Shown: piece by piece, positions 1 to 5,569 of the stretch
Position numbering within the stretch: position 1 is the stretch's first letter
How the letters are laid out: each line of letters opens with the position of its first letter
Assembly: GCA_002293275.1 (NCBI GenBank)
Contig: DBCX01000002.1
Location: 11,319 to 16,887 of the forward strand
Length of the DNA: 5,569 nt
Reading direction: 5' to 3'
DNA from: Cyanobacteria bacterium UBA947
GTDB taxonomy: Bacteria; Cyanobacteriota; Vampirovibrionia; Gastranaerophilales; Gastranaerophilaceae
Notes under the pieces: model-generated
Databases searched by the model: none
Told to the model about the DNA's origin: nothing
The model's input: only the letters and a program-made list of their open reading frames with translations
Translations under genes and position numbers: made by a program

Positions 1-150
1 ATGGCAGCATCACAAGCAAGATTTTTAGGCTTGGCGGCAAGGAAGACAAACGTTGAATACGAAGGTCAGCAGATTAACCAAGCGCGTGTGGCGCTGGCAA
101 ACCAGTCTGCCGCGACATTCAATGAGATGTTGGGTATGTCTGTACCGACA
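1..150 (+). other. Conserved N-terminal helical segment of the giant protein
   Basis: Residues 1-50 form a mostly polar amphipathic helix (ARFLGLAARKTNVEYEGQQ, then INQARVALANQSAATFNEML) with no hydrophobic core suited to a Sec signal. I recognise this stretch from memory as the signature start of an uncharacterised Gastranaerophilales family. Polar N-terminal helices that pair with C-terminal helices are typical of flagellar-type axial proteins, but no flagellar motif is clear here, so that comparison is only structural analogy. Confidence 0.6.
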
Positions 151-3100
151 GCTCCTGATAAAACGAAGTTCGCAAAACTTCAATACTCTTATACCGACGG
201 TACTTACGGTATGGCGATAAGCGACCTTGCGCAACTGATAAACGATCCGGAAGGTTACAACTATACCGCGACAAAATACTATATGGCCGAAATGTACGAA
301 GGTATAGAGTCAAAACGTACGCACCCGCAAGTTGTTATGACTGAGATGAGAGATGCTGAATCGTTTATGGTTCCATCCGGCTCTATCACCACCGACCCTA
401 AAAAACCGGGTCTGTATTTCAAAGACAGTATCAACGATCCTGCGGTAAAAACTTCTTATTCGCAGTACAACCCGACCAACCCGACTCACAGAAACGAGTG
501 GGAAAGAATCCTTGAACAATACAGCGACCAATATCCGGGGCTAAAAAGTATCCCGCCGGAAGACCTTCGTGTAATGCGTGACCCTGACGACGGTCTTTAT
601 AAATTTACAACGGTTCAGGCGCTGCGAGCTGCCGCAAGTTCAGGCTCTACTGTCTCTAATGCAGAAGGCCTTAACAACCAGATGATGGTCAGCCAGCAAG
701 GTCAAATCACAGGTTATGCCTATGCTGCGCACGACGCGCTCAGCCACGCAAGAGATACGGTTTATAACGATTATGTTGTGGGTACAGGTACCGCAGGTGA
801 TCCGACGACTTATACCGGAATCTTCGCCGACAGCCCGTCAATTCTGGCTTTGGTTGAAAACGGCGGTGATATCCAAACACTTTTGACCAACGCGTTGATT
901 GGTATAGACAGCGCGGCGAATCAGTTCCCTCCGACCTTTGAAGGTTTGAGCGGCGCAGAAGAACAGGCAAGAACTCTTGCTAATTATTCTGATATTTTGC
1001 AGGCTACTTTGCAGGCGGAATTAAATAAAATTGCCCAGCAGCAATCTGCTGCGCAGTCCGATTATGATGCTGCGCAAAATCTTGCTAACAGTCTGGGATC
1101 AGAGTTTGGTGTTGCAAACTCAGGTTTGTCTGCTGCGCAGCAGGCGTTGGCAGATGCACAAGCTGCTGAAATTGCGGCTTATACCGGCTTGTACGGCGGT
1201 ACTGCTGCGTACGGCGCTAACGGTCTTGAAGCCCAATTCGGTCCTAATTCCACCGACCCTGCTATTGCAAGCCTGTTTTTTGTTGACGGCGACACAACAA
1301 AAGGTCTGATTCCGATATCAGAATTGGATCCTGCGGTCCATGGGGCTGCGGTTGGCCCGGGTAAAGTTGCTGATTTGTTTGCTGCGGAAGCTGCATATAC
1401 GAGCGCTATTGACGGTTCGCAGTACGAACAGGAGCTTGAAAAACTTTATGGTATGGTGGACGACGGAGAAGGGAACCCTGTTGTAGGTAATCCTAACAAC
1501 TATGCACCCGGCAGTATAGAAGCCAACTACCAAACTGCCAAGGCAGCGCTTGATGCTGCGTTGCGCTCAGGTGATCCCGCTAACCCGGGTCTTGCTGAAA
1601 TTCAGGCACAGATAGATGCAATGTCACCTATATACAATTATTATAAACAAACAGAAGAAGCAAAGTATAATGCGTTATATGGCGCAGGTGTGGACGAAAA
1701 CGGCCAACGGCTGTACGGGCCTGATAACGTTGCCTGGGACGGTTATGAACCGGCTGCACCAACCAGTGCACAAGGTCAATTGAATGCTGCTCTGGCCGCA
1801 GATGCCACTGCATCAGCTAATTTGACTGCAGCGCAAGCATCTTACACTAATGCGGTGAACAGTTTGCCTACCTTGCAAGGAGCTTATAACGGCCAATACA
1901 ACAGTATTTACGGAACAGGTACTCCTACGTTACCGGATCCGGCAAGCCCTTGGGGTCAATATGTTGACGCCGTAGATGCTTACAGCATTGCAAATGGTGC
2001 AATTGGGCCTACAAGCCCGGTAGTTGCTGCCTACAACCAAGCAAATGCTGCTCTGTCAGGTCCAAAAGGCGCTTTGGATGGCGCATATGCCGCAGAAAGA
2101 GTTGCGGTAAACGGCGTTCTGCCGGGTGCCTACGTTGACGGTACAGTCCTTGCCTTTGATACAGCTTTGCAGACATTTAAGGATGCAAACCCTGCAGATC
2201 ACGCGGCATATTATACTGCTAAAAATGCTTTGATAACCGAAGCCAATGCGATTGCAAGCGGCGGTGATGATGCTGCAACTTATGCAACAAATATTCTTAA
2301 CGCATTGAATTCTGCGGATGAAACAGCTGCGGAAAATGCGGTATACGGTGCCGGCGGAAATCCTACAGCTCCTGAAGCCGGTAGTTTGATGTCATTGTTC
2401 AACGCAGCACAGACAAACTTGACCACCGCACAAAACGCGAATAATGCAGCTTTGACAGCTCGTAACAACGCTTACACGTCTTTGTACGGTGTAGCTTACA
2501 CTGGTACAACTGTGGGTATGCCGCCTGCTCCTACTGCTGCGCAGCTTGCTGACCCTGCCAATACCAGCCCTATGGGTGTATTGACAAAGAACCAAAATGC
2601 TTTGACTGCAGGTATTAATGATGCCAGAGCTCAGCACAACACACTTTACGGCGGTCCGACCTATGGTCCTCCGATAGCTGACCCTGCCAACCCTACGGGT
2701 GCACTGCTGGTTCCGGGTAACGCTGATCCCAACGCTTACGGACCTAGCAGCTTGTTTGCGGCAGCAGCGAATGCGAATACGGCTTTGGGTGTAAACGACG
2801 GGATACCGTCAGCTGACACCGTATACGGCAGATACAATATAGCTACTGCAGAATATACAGCTGCGGAAGAAGCTCTCGGTGATGTGGCTGACCCGGCCTC
2901 TTTGGCGGGTAGTTATGCCGCTTTGGCTGATGCAAAAGAACTTAAGCAGGAAGAAATAGGACAGCTTTGGGCAAACCTTTACGGTAACGGCATATATGAT
3001 GCTGACACACACGGTTTGTACGGAGATGCCAGCTGGAACTATCCGTGGGGACCTGAGAACCCATGGGGACACGGACCTACTGCGGACCCGGACGACCCTA

Positions 3101-5184
3101 GTGCTGTAAGCCCTGCCGGACAACGTCAGGAAGCCTTAAATGCGATTGCCGCAGCTGACAGTTCAGATGTTATGGCACAGCTTATTGCTGATATGGAAGC
3201 GGCAACGGCTGCGGCAGAAGCAGCAAGCATTGCGGTTCAGGATGCAGCCAGTGCAGCGGATGTAAGAGCAGCCGAGCTGGATGTTCAAGAAATAAAATAC
3301 GGTTTGGACACTAACGCCGATGGCAATGTAACATTAGCTGACGTTGATATCAGCGGTAACGGAGTGTTTGATATCGGTGACCTGTGGGATAACAGCACCG
3401 CTCCGCCAACGTTAAATCCGAATGTCGAAATAGGTCCCGATGGAAAATATGTAGCCAAGCTTGGCGATAACAATCTGCCGACTGCTGCCGGTGCTTATCT
3501 GGCGGCGCTTGGAAACTTTGGTTCTCCGACTGACTCAGCCGCAGCACAAGCGGCTGCCGGAATGCCTCTTTCAGCCAGCGGTGTACTGAACGATTTGAAC
3601 GCTCAGGCTGCAGCGGTTAACGATGCGATAGCGGATATTCGTGATGATATTAACGCTACAAAAACGGCTGCCGCTAACGCAACTGAAGCGATGAGCAAAG
3701 TCTACACCACCGAAAGTGCGCTGGATTTGGCAAACAATGCGGCAAAAATCGCGCAGGCGGAAGCAATCCTTATGACCAACCCGACGATTGAATTAGAGGC
3801 TGCAATTAAAGCTGCTAAAGAAAATCCGTTGGATGATAACCTGGCAAATATAGCGCTTGCGGAATCAATTTATGCGCAAGAGCCGACAAACGAGCACTAC
3901 CAGCAGCTGCTGGCGGCAAAATACGAGGCGCAGGAGGCTAAATCCGCTGCTGACTCAAATTACTACAACAGCAACGAGGCGCTTACCGCACTGCAGAAAC
4001 TTCTGGATATTGCAGCTGAGCCTGACGGTATGGATACGCTTGCGGCTATGGTCTACGATGCCGGAGCAACACCGCCAAGAACTCTTGCGGATGCATACAC
4101 CGCATACAACACAGCAATGGGCGGTTCTCCGACAATTGCAGAGCAAACAGCTGCACGTGCGGCGCTACTTGAAGCTATTAACTCATACAGCCAGACTCCT
4201 GCGGGTATAGCAGGGGGTGAATTCACCGAGGAAATGAGTGCGCTGCGCGGAACAACAGCATTTGTTGCTAAAACCGAAGCGGACAGAGTGTTCCTTGAAA
4301 TATCAAGACAAGTAGAAGAGGCAGAAAGACTCAACGTCAATATGCCGGCACTGCGTGCGGCGCTTGATGCGGCGATTCAAGAGATAGTCGCAAAAGGACC
4401 TAACGCAAAAGCTCTGACCGATGCCGCGCTTGCTATCGCGATACAAGCTAACGGCGGCGATATAAACGGCGACGGTGAACTCAACGCGGAAGACCTCTAC
4501 GGAAACGGTTATCTGGAATTCTTTGTTCCTCCGTCAGTACCGGTTTCTGTCGGTAACTGTCCGGTAGTACCGCTTGACCTGAATGACCCTGAACAAAAGG
4601 CGGCGATTGAGCAAATCATCAAGGATTTCCCTGAATCCGAGTTTGCTAAATCTTACCAGCGCGGTTTAGACGCAGGCGAGACCACAATTTACTCTTGGTT
4701 TGACCCTCAGGTCGGCAAGACTTACTATGCCTGCATAGAGGACTTGTCAGCCTCTGCAAACGCACCTTTAGACCCAGATCACCCGTCAGAAAACCAGGTC
4801 AGATTGACTCAATACAACGCGACTTCAAACAAACGTAAAATTGAATCAGTCCAAAAAGCGTTTGTTGACTTCAACGATATGGGTCGTGCAGAGACGATTA
4901 GATTTGAGGATTCATCTCAGGTCTTCACGCTCCACACAGAAACCGTTATTGATGAGTTGGCCTACAACGCCGCGATGAACCAATACACCTACGATGTTAA
5001 GATGTACGAAAACAAAATTGAAGAAATCAACGCGAAGACCAAAATCATTCAAGAACAAGACAGAACGCTTGAATTGCGCCTGAGACAGCTTGATACAGAG
5101 CAAGACGCACTTCAAACCGAGATGGAAGCTGTTAAGAAAGTTATTGAGAAAAACGTTGAATCTACTTTCAAAACTTTTGAATAA
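1..5184 (+). CDS. Giant Ala-rich repeat protein with conserved helical ends and EF-hand-like loops (Gastranaerophilales-type family, function unknown)
   Basis: This is a single uninterrupted frame of 1727 residues. Starting at the first base is supported because MAASQARFLGL is, from memory, the usual N-terminus of this family in gut Gastranaerophilales. The order seen is: an amphipathic helical N-terminus (about 1-47) followed by a Tyr-rich region to about 230; a degenerate array of [LIV]YG turns, Pro/Asn/Gly loops and Ala-rich helices (394-1053); two adjacent calcium-type loops (1103-1114, 1116-1127); Ala-rich helices (about 1190-1480; elsewhere, residues 1041-1100 contain 21 Ala in 60); a third loop (1487-1498); and a C-terminal domain with Cys1520 and Cys1578 ending in a coiled coil (about 1660-1722). 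There is no signal peptide or hydrophobic membrane span, so export, if it occurs, would not be Sec-dependent. Recalled family members are much shorter, so the centre looks expanded. The protein may be a structural or surface filament-like component; no enzymatic motif is visible. The gene call is very secure and the role is unknown. Confidence 0.95.
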   Translation: MAASQARFLGLAARKTNVEYEGQQINQARVALANQSAATFNEMLGMSVPTAPDKTKFAKLQYSYTDGTYGMAISDLAQLINDPEGYNYTATKYYMAEMYEGIESKRTHPQVVMTEMRDAESFMVPSGSITTDPKKPGLYFKDSINDPAVKTSYSQYNPTNPTHRNEWERILEQYSDQYPGLKSIPPEDLRVMRDPDDGLYKFTTVQALRAAASSGSTVSNAEGLNNQMMVSQQGQITGYAYAAHDALSHARDTVYNDYVVGTGTAGDPTTYTGIFADSPSILALVENGGDIQTLLTNALIGIDSAANQFPPTFEGLSGAEEQARTLANYSDILQATLQAELNKIAQQQSAAQSDYDAAQNLANSLGSEFGVANSGLSAAQQALADAQAAEIAAYTGLYGGTAAYGANGLEAQFGPNSTDPAIASLFFVDGDTTKGLIPISELDPAVHGAAVGPGKVADLFAAEAAYTSAIDGSQYEQELEKLYGMVDDGEGNPVVGNPNNYAPGSIEANYQTAKAALDAALRSGDPANPGLAEIQAQIDAMSPIYNYYKQTEEAKYNALYGAGVDENGQRLYGPDNVAWDGYEPAAPTSAQGQLNAALAADATASANLTAAQASYTNAVNSLPTLQGAYNGQYNSIYGTGTPTLPDPASPWGQYVDAVDAYSIANGAIGPTSPVVAAYNQANAALSGPKGALDGAYAAERVAVNGVLPGAYVDGTVLAFDTALQTFKDANPADHAAYYTAKNALITEANAIASGGDDAATYATNILNALNSADETAAENAVYGAGGNPTAPEAGSLMSLFNAAQTNLTTAQNANNAALTARNNAYTSLYGVAYTGTTVGMPPAPTAAQLADPANTSPMGVLTKNQNALTAGINDARAQHNTLYGGPTYGPPIADPANPTGALLVPGNADPNAYGPSSLFAAAANANTALGVNDGIPSADTVYGRYNIATAEYTAAEEALGDVADPASLAGSYAALADAKELKQEEIGQLWANLYGNGIYDADTHGLYGDASWNYPWGPENPWGHGPTADPDDPSAVSPAGQRQEALNAIAAADSSDVMAQLIADMEAATAAAEAASIAVQDAASAADVRAAELDVQEIKYGLDTNADGNVTLADVDISGNGVFDIGDLWDNSTAPPTLNPNVEIGPDGKYVAKLGDNNLPTAAGAYLAALGNFGSPTDSAAAQAAAGMPLSASGVLNDLNAQAAAVNDAIADIRDDINATKTAAANATEAMSKVYTTESALDLANNAAKIAQAEAILMTNPTIELEAAIKAAKENPLDDNLANIALAESIYAQEPTNEHYQQLLAAKYEAQEAKSAADSNYYNSNEALTALQKLLDIAAEPDGMDTLAAMVYDAGATPPRTLADAYTAYNTAMGGSPTIAEQTAARAALLEAINSYSQTPAGIAGGEFTEEMSALRGTTAFVAKTEADRVFLEISRQVEEAERLNVNMPALRAALDAAIQEIVAKGPNAKALTDAALAIAIQANGGDINGDGELNAEDLYGNGYLEFFVPPSVPVSVGNCPVVPLDLNDPEQKAAIEQIIKDFPESEFAKSYQRGLDAGETTIYSWFDPQVGKTYYACIEDLSASANAPLDPDHPSENQVRLTQYNATSNKRKIESVQKAFVDFNDMGRAETIRFEDSSQVFTLHTETVIDELAYNAAMNQYTYDVKMYENKIEEINAKTKIIQEQDRTLELRLRQLDTEQDALQTEMEAVKKVIEKNVESTFKTFE
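1672..1803 (+). repeat. Double-LYG module, copy A
   Basis: Residues 558-601 carry two LYG motifs 12 residues apart (559 and 571), then a Trp/Tyr loop (VAWDGYEP) and the helix start QGQLNAALAAD. The same order recurs at residues 992-1053, so these two units look more closely related to each other than to the single-LYG units between them. Confidence 0.65.
2974..3159 (+). repeat. Double-LYG module, copy B
   Basis: Residues 992-1053 repeat the plan of copy A: LYGNG at 993, LYGD at 1006 (13 residues apart), a loop with Trp1012, Trp1016 and Trp1022 (two PWG motifs), ADPDDP, and then a helix start GQRQEALNAIAAAD that parallels GQLNAALAAD in copy A. The loop is about 15 residues longer and richer in Trp, Pro and Gly than in copy A. 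Confidence 0.65.
3307..3381 (+). other. Tandem EF-hand/dockerin-like calcium-binding loops in the giant protein
   Basis: Residues 1103-1114 (DTNADGNVTLAD) fit the 12-residue calcium loop D-x-N-x-D-G-x5-D used by dockerin and EF-hand proteins. After a single Val, residues 1116-1127 (DISGNGVFDIGD) give a second loop with ligand-type residues at positions 1, 3, 5, 9 and 12. The one-residue spacing is tighter than in classical dockerins, where the loops are separated by a helix. The pair lies between the LYG repeat array and the second Ala-rich helical region. Calcium binding is inferred from the ligand pattern. Confidence 0.7.
4459..4494 (+). other. Third dockerin-like calcium loop in the giant protein
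   Basis: Residues 1487-1498 (DINGDGELNAED) match D-x-N-x-D-G-x5-D exactly. The loop is followed by LYGNGYLEF, which parallels the GNGVFD following the first loop near residue 1119, so the two calcium sites look like copies of one module, the later one two residues shorter. It sits just before the Pro-rich linker (VPPSVPVSV) that opens the conserved C-terminal domain. Confidence 0.7.
4528..4950 (+). other. Conserved C-terminal domain of the giant protein, cysteine-containing part
   Basis: Residues 1510-1650 follow a Pro/Val linker and have ordinary mixed composition, unlike the Ala-rich centre. They contain the only two cysteines of the protein (1520 in GNCPVV and 1578 in YYACIEDL), aromatic beta-like stretches (TIYSWFDPQVGKTYYACIE; RAETIRFEDSSQVFTLHTET) and a basic helix (NKRKIESVQKAF). 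The segment resembles, from memory, the region before the terminal coiled coil in Gastranaerophilales relatives. A disulfide is possible if the domain is exported. Confidence 0.5.
4951..5181 (+). other. C-terminal coiled coil of the giant protein
   Basis: Residues 1651-1727 form a long, strongly charged helix without Pro or Gly. Hydrophobic residues recur at heptad-like intervals (I, L, L, L, L, M, V, I through IEEINAKTKIIQEQ, LELRLRQLDTEQ and ALQTEMEAVKKVIEKN). The ending KNVESTFKTFE is, from memory, the family's signature C-terminus. It is a likely oligomerisation or export-apparatus contact segment; the specific partner is unknown. Confidence 0.75.
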
Positions 5185-5192
5185 CAATAATT

Positions 5193-5198
5193 GAAGGA
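5193..5198 (+). promoter_or_regulatory. Ribosome binding site of the downstream gene
   Basis: GAAGGA lies six bases before the ATG at 5205, inside the 20-base A/T-rich gap (5185-5204) between the two genes. It fixes the start of the second gene. The gap has room for neither a terminator nor an independent promoter, which supports one transcript; any promoter for the second gene would have to lie within the end of the first. Confidence 0.85.
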
Positions 5199-5204
5199 TA
5201 ATAA

Positions 5205-5569
5205 ATGAGTTACAGATACGATAGCTACCTTGTAATAGCAAACACGCTCGGCTCTGCCAGTGCAGACGCCAAGGCGCAGTTATTCCAAACTTATGACCAG
5301 TTGCGAGACCTCACGGTCTCGGGCTCCGGTCAGGGTACGGGGTTTGAGATGGGTGCGGGGTTTTTGTATAACCTTGCAAGCCTTTTCTCGCCGTCAATGT
5401 ACGGGACAGTCTTTGGCGCGTCAGAATCCATGAACGTACCGGGGACATCGTATTTCAGCAACACAAATACCGGCTCATCGTACGGGTTGAACTCGTTGTA
5501 TAATTATTCGGGCTTTCCGAGCGGTGCGGCGCCGTTGTCTATGAACGGCTGGGCGACCGGCGGTGCGGC
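5205..5569 (+). CDS. Gly/Ser/Asn/Tyr-rich hypothetical protein, 3' end beyond window
   Basis: An open frame of 121 codons plus two bases runs off the right edge with no stop. The ATG is preceded at six bases by GAAGGA, and the frame begins 20 bases after the large gene's stop, so the start is well supported and co-transcription is likely. The product starts MSYRYDSYLVIANTLGSASA, has a short helix-like stretch (about residues 20-36, DAKAQLFQTYDQLRDL), then turns into Gly/Ser/Asn/Tyr-rich sequence with many aromatic residues (for example YGLNSLYNYSG near 93-103). No signal peptide, transmembrane helix or catalytic motif is visible. I do not recognise the family. Codon use differs from the large gene: TCG encodes 6 of 19 serines and GGG 5 of 17 glycines here, whereas both codons are rare upstream. 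The composition suggests a low-complexity structural or surface protein, but the missing C-terminal part could change that. Confidence 0.85.
   Translation, partial: MSYRYDSYLVIANTLGSASADAKAQLFQTYDQLRDLTVSGSGQGTGFEMGAGFLYNLASLFSPSMYGTVFGASESMNVPGTSYFSNTNTGSSYGLNSLYNYSGFPSGAAPLSMNGWATGGA
5304..5321 (+). other. Perfect 7-bp hairpin inside the start of the downstream gene
   Basis: CGAGACC (5304-5310) and GGTCTCG (5315-5321) are exact reverse complements around a TCAC loop, about 100 bases into the second gene. No run of T follows, so it is not an intrinsic terminator. It could affect mRNA stability or translation speed, or be chance. Confidence 0.5.

Larger units (their letters stand above)
1180..3159 (+). 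repeat. Degenerate protein repeat array: [LIV]YG turn, Pro/Gly/Asn loop, Ala-rich helix
   Basis: Within residues 394-1053 the motif [L/I/V]-Y-G, usually preceded by Asn, Thr or Ser one or two residues earlier, occurs at 397, 482, 559 (with a second copy at 571), 636, 781, 828, 882, 941 and 993 (second copy at 1006). A decayed copy (GAYVDG) sits near 709-714. Each is followed by a Pro/Gly/Asn-rich loop, frequently with D-P-A (419, 443, 525, 646, 851, 894, 964), and then an Ala/Gln/Asn-rich helix such as LNAALAADATASANLTAAQ. Spacing is about 70-85 residues up to 781 and about 47-59 from there to 993. The copies are divergent in DNA, so this is an old protein-level repeat and not a recent tandem duplication. 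Confidence 0.75.

Noticed and set aside
1..150. A Sec or Tat signal peptide at the N-terminus of the large protein
   Set aside because: There is no hydrophobic core or cleavage motif, no twin-arginine, and the segment is a polar helix throughout.
1034..1148. Recurrent DNA word TCTGCTGCGCAG and other GCTGCG runs
   Set aside because: These follow from Ala-Ala-Gln codons in helical segments. Spacing is irregular and the flanks do not match, so there is no DNA-level repeat or site.
1031..1309. A second plus-strand open frame of 92 codons inside the large gene
   Set aside because: It is out of frame within well-structured coding sequence. Its product is Leu/Arg-rich as expected from shifted GCN-rich Ala codons, and I see no ribosome binding site or family resemblance.
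2809..3123. An antisense open frame of 104 codons with hydrophobic stretches
   Set aside because: Antisense to repeat units; stop-free only because the sense strand is rich in Ala, Asp and Gly codons. No start context or recognisable domain.
3857..4210. A plus-strand open frame of 117 codons inside the large gene
   Set aside because: It is a shifted-frame shadow of the Ala-rich helical region. Its composition (Arg/Thr/Gln/Leu) follows mechanically from the real frame.
4498..4590. A cell-wall sorting or membrane anchor near FFVPPSVPVSV
   Set aside because: There is no LPxTG, the hydrophobic run is short and Pro-broken, and over 200 residues follow it, so it reads as a linker.
48..5161. The 11-mer AAACGTTGAAT at 48-58 and again at 5151-5161, near both ends of the gene
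   Set aside because: It could suggest attachment or recombination repeats, but a few shared 11-mers are expected by chance in 5 kb, and both encode part of a natural NVE motif.
4912..5241. An antisense open frame of 109 codons across the gene junction
   Set aside because: It is antisense to the conserved C-terminal coiled coil and the start of the next gene. Its Phe/Leu-rich product mirrors the Lys/Glu/Gln codons of the sense strand, and nothing independent supports it.

Overview
The window holds one very long gene (1-5184, 1727 residues, uninterrupted, plus strand) and the first 365 bases of a second gene on the same strand (5205 to past the right edge). The 20 bases between them contain a good Shine-Dalgarno sequence and no terminator, so the two are probably one operon. 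I see no RNA gene, transposon, CRISPR array or complete promoter. The window opens on the start codon of the first gene, so its promoter and ribosome binding site lie outside.

Organism: the N-terminus (MAASQARFLGLAARKTNVEY) and the C-terminal helix (with LDTEQ..L.TEM.AV, ending near KNVESTFKTF) match, from memory, the conserved ends of a family of uncharacterised proteins common in gut Gastranaerophilales (Vampirovibrionia/'Melainabacteria', non-photosynthetic relatives of cyanobacteria). This is recognition, not a search result, and I hold it at moderate confidence. No function is established for the family as far as I know.

Layout of the large protein: a conserved N-terminal segment (about residues 1-230); a transition (230-390); a long degenerate repeat array (about 394-1053) in which an [L/I/V]-Y-G turn motif and a Pro/Gly/Asn-rich loop, often with D-P-A, alternate with Ala-rich helices; a tandem pair of EF-hand/dockerin-like calcium loops (1103-1127); a second Ala-rich helical region (about 1190-1480); a third calcium-type loop (1487-1498); and a conserved C-terminal domain (about 1510-1727) that contains the only two cysteines and ends in a long charged coiled coil. 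There is no Sec signal peptide and no membrane segment.

The picture is of a giant extended helical protein built by expansion of the middle of a family with fixed helical ends, plausibly a structural or exported surface/filament protein. That role is inference. The downstream gene encodes a Gly/Ser/Asn/Tyr-rich protein of unknown function with visibly different codon use. Its position makes it a candidate partner or co-exported product.
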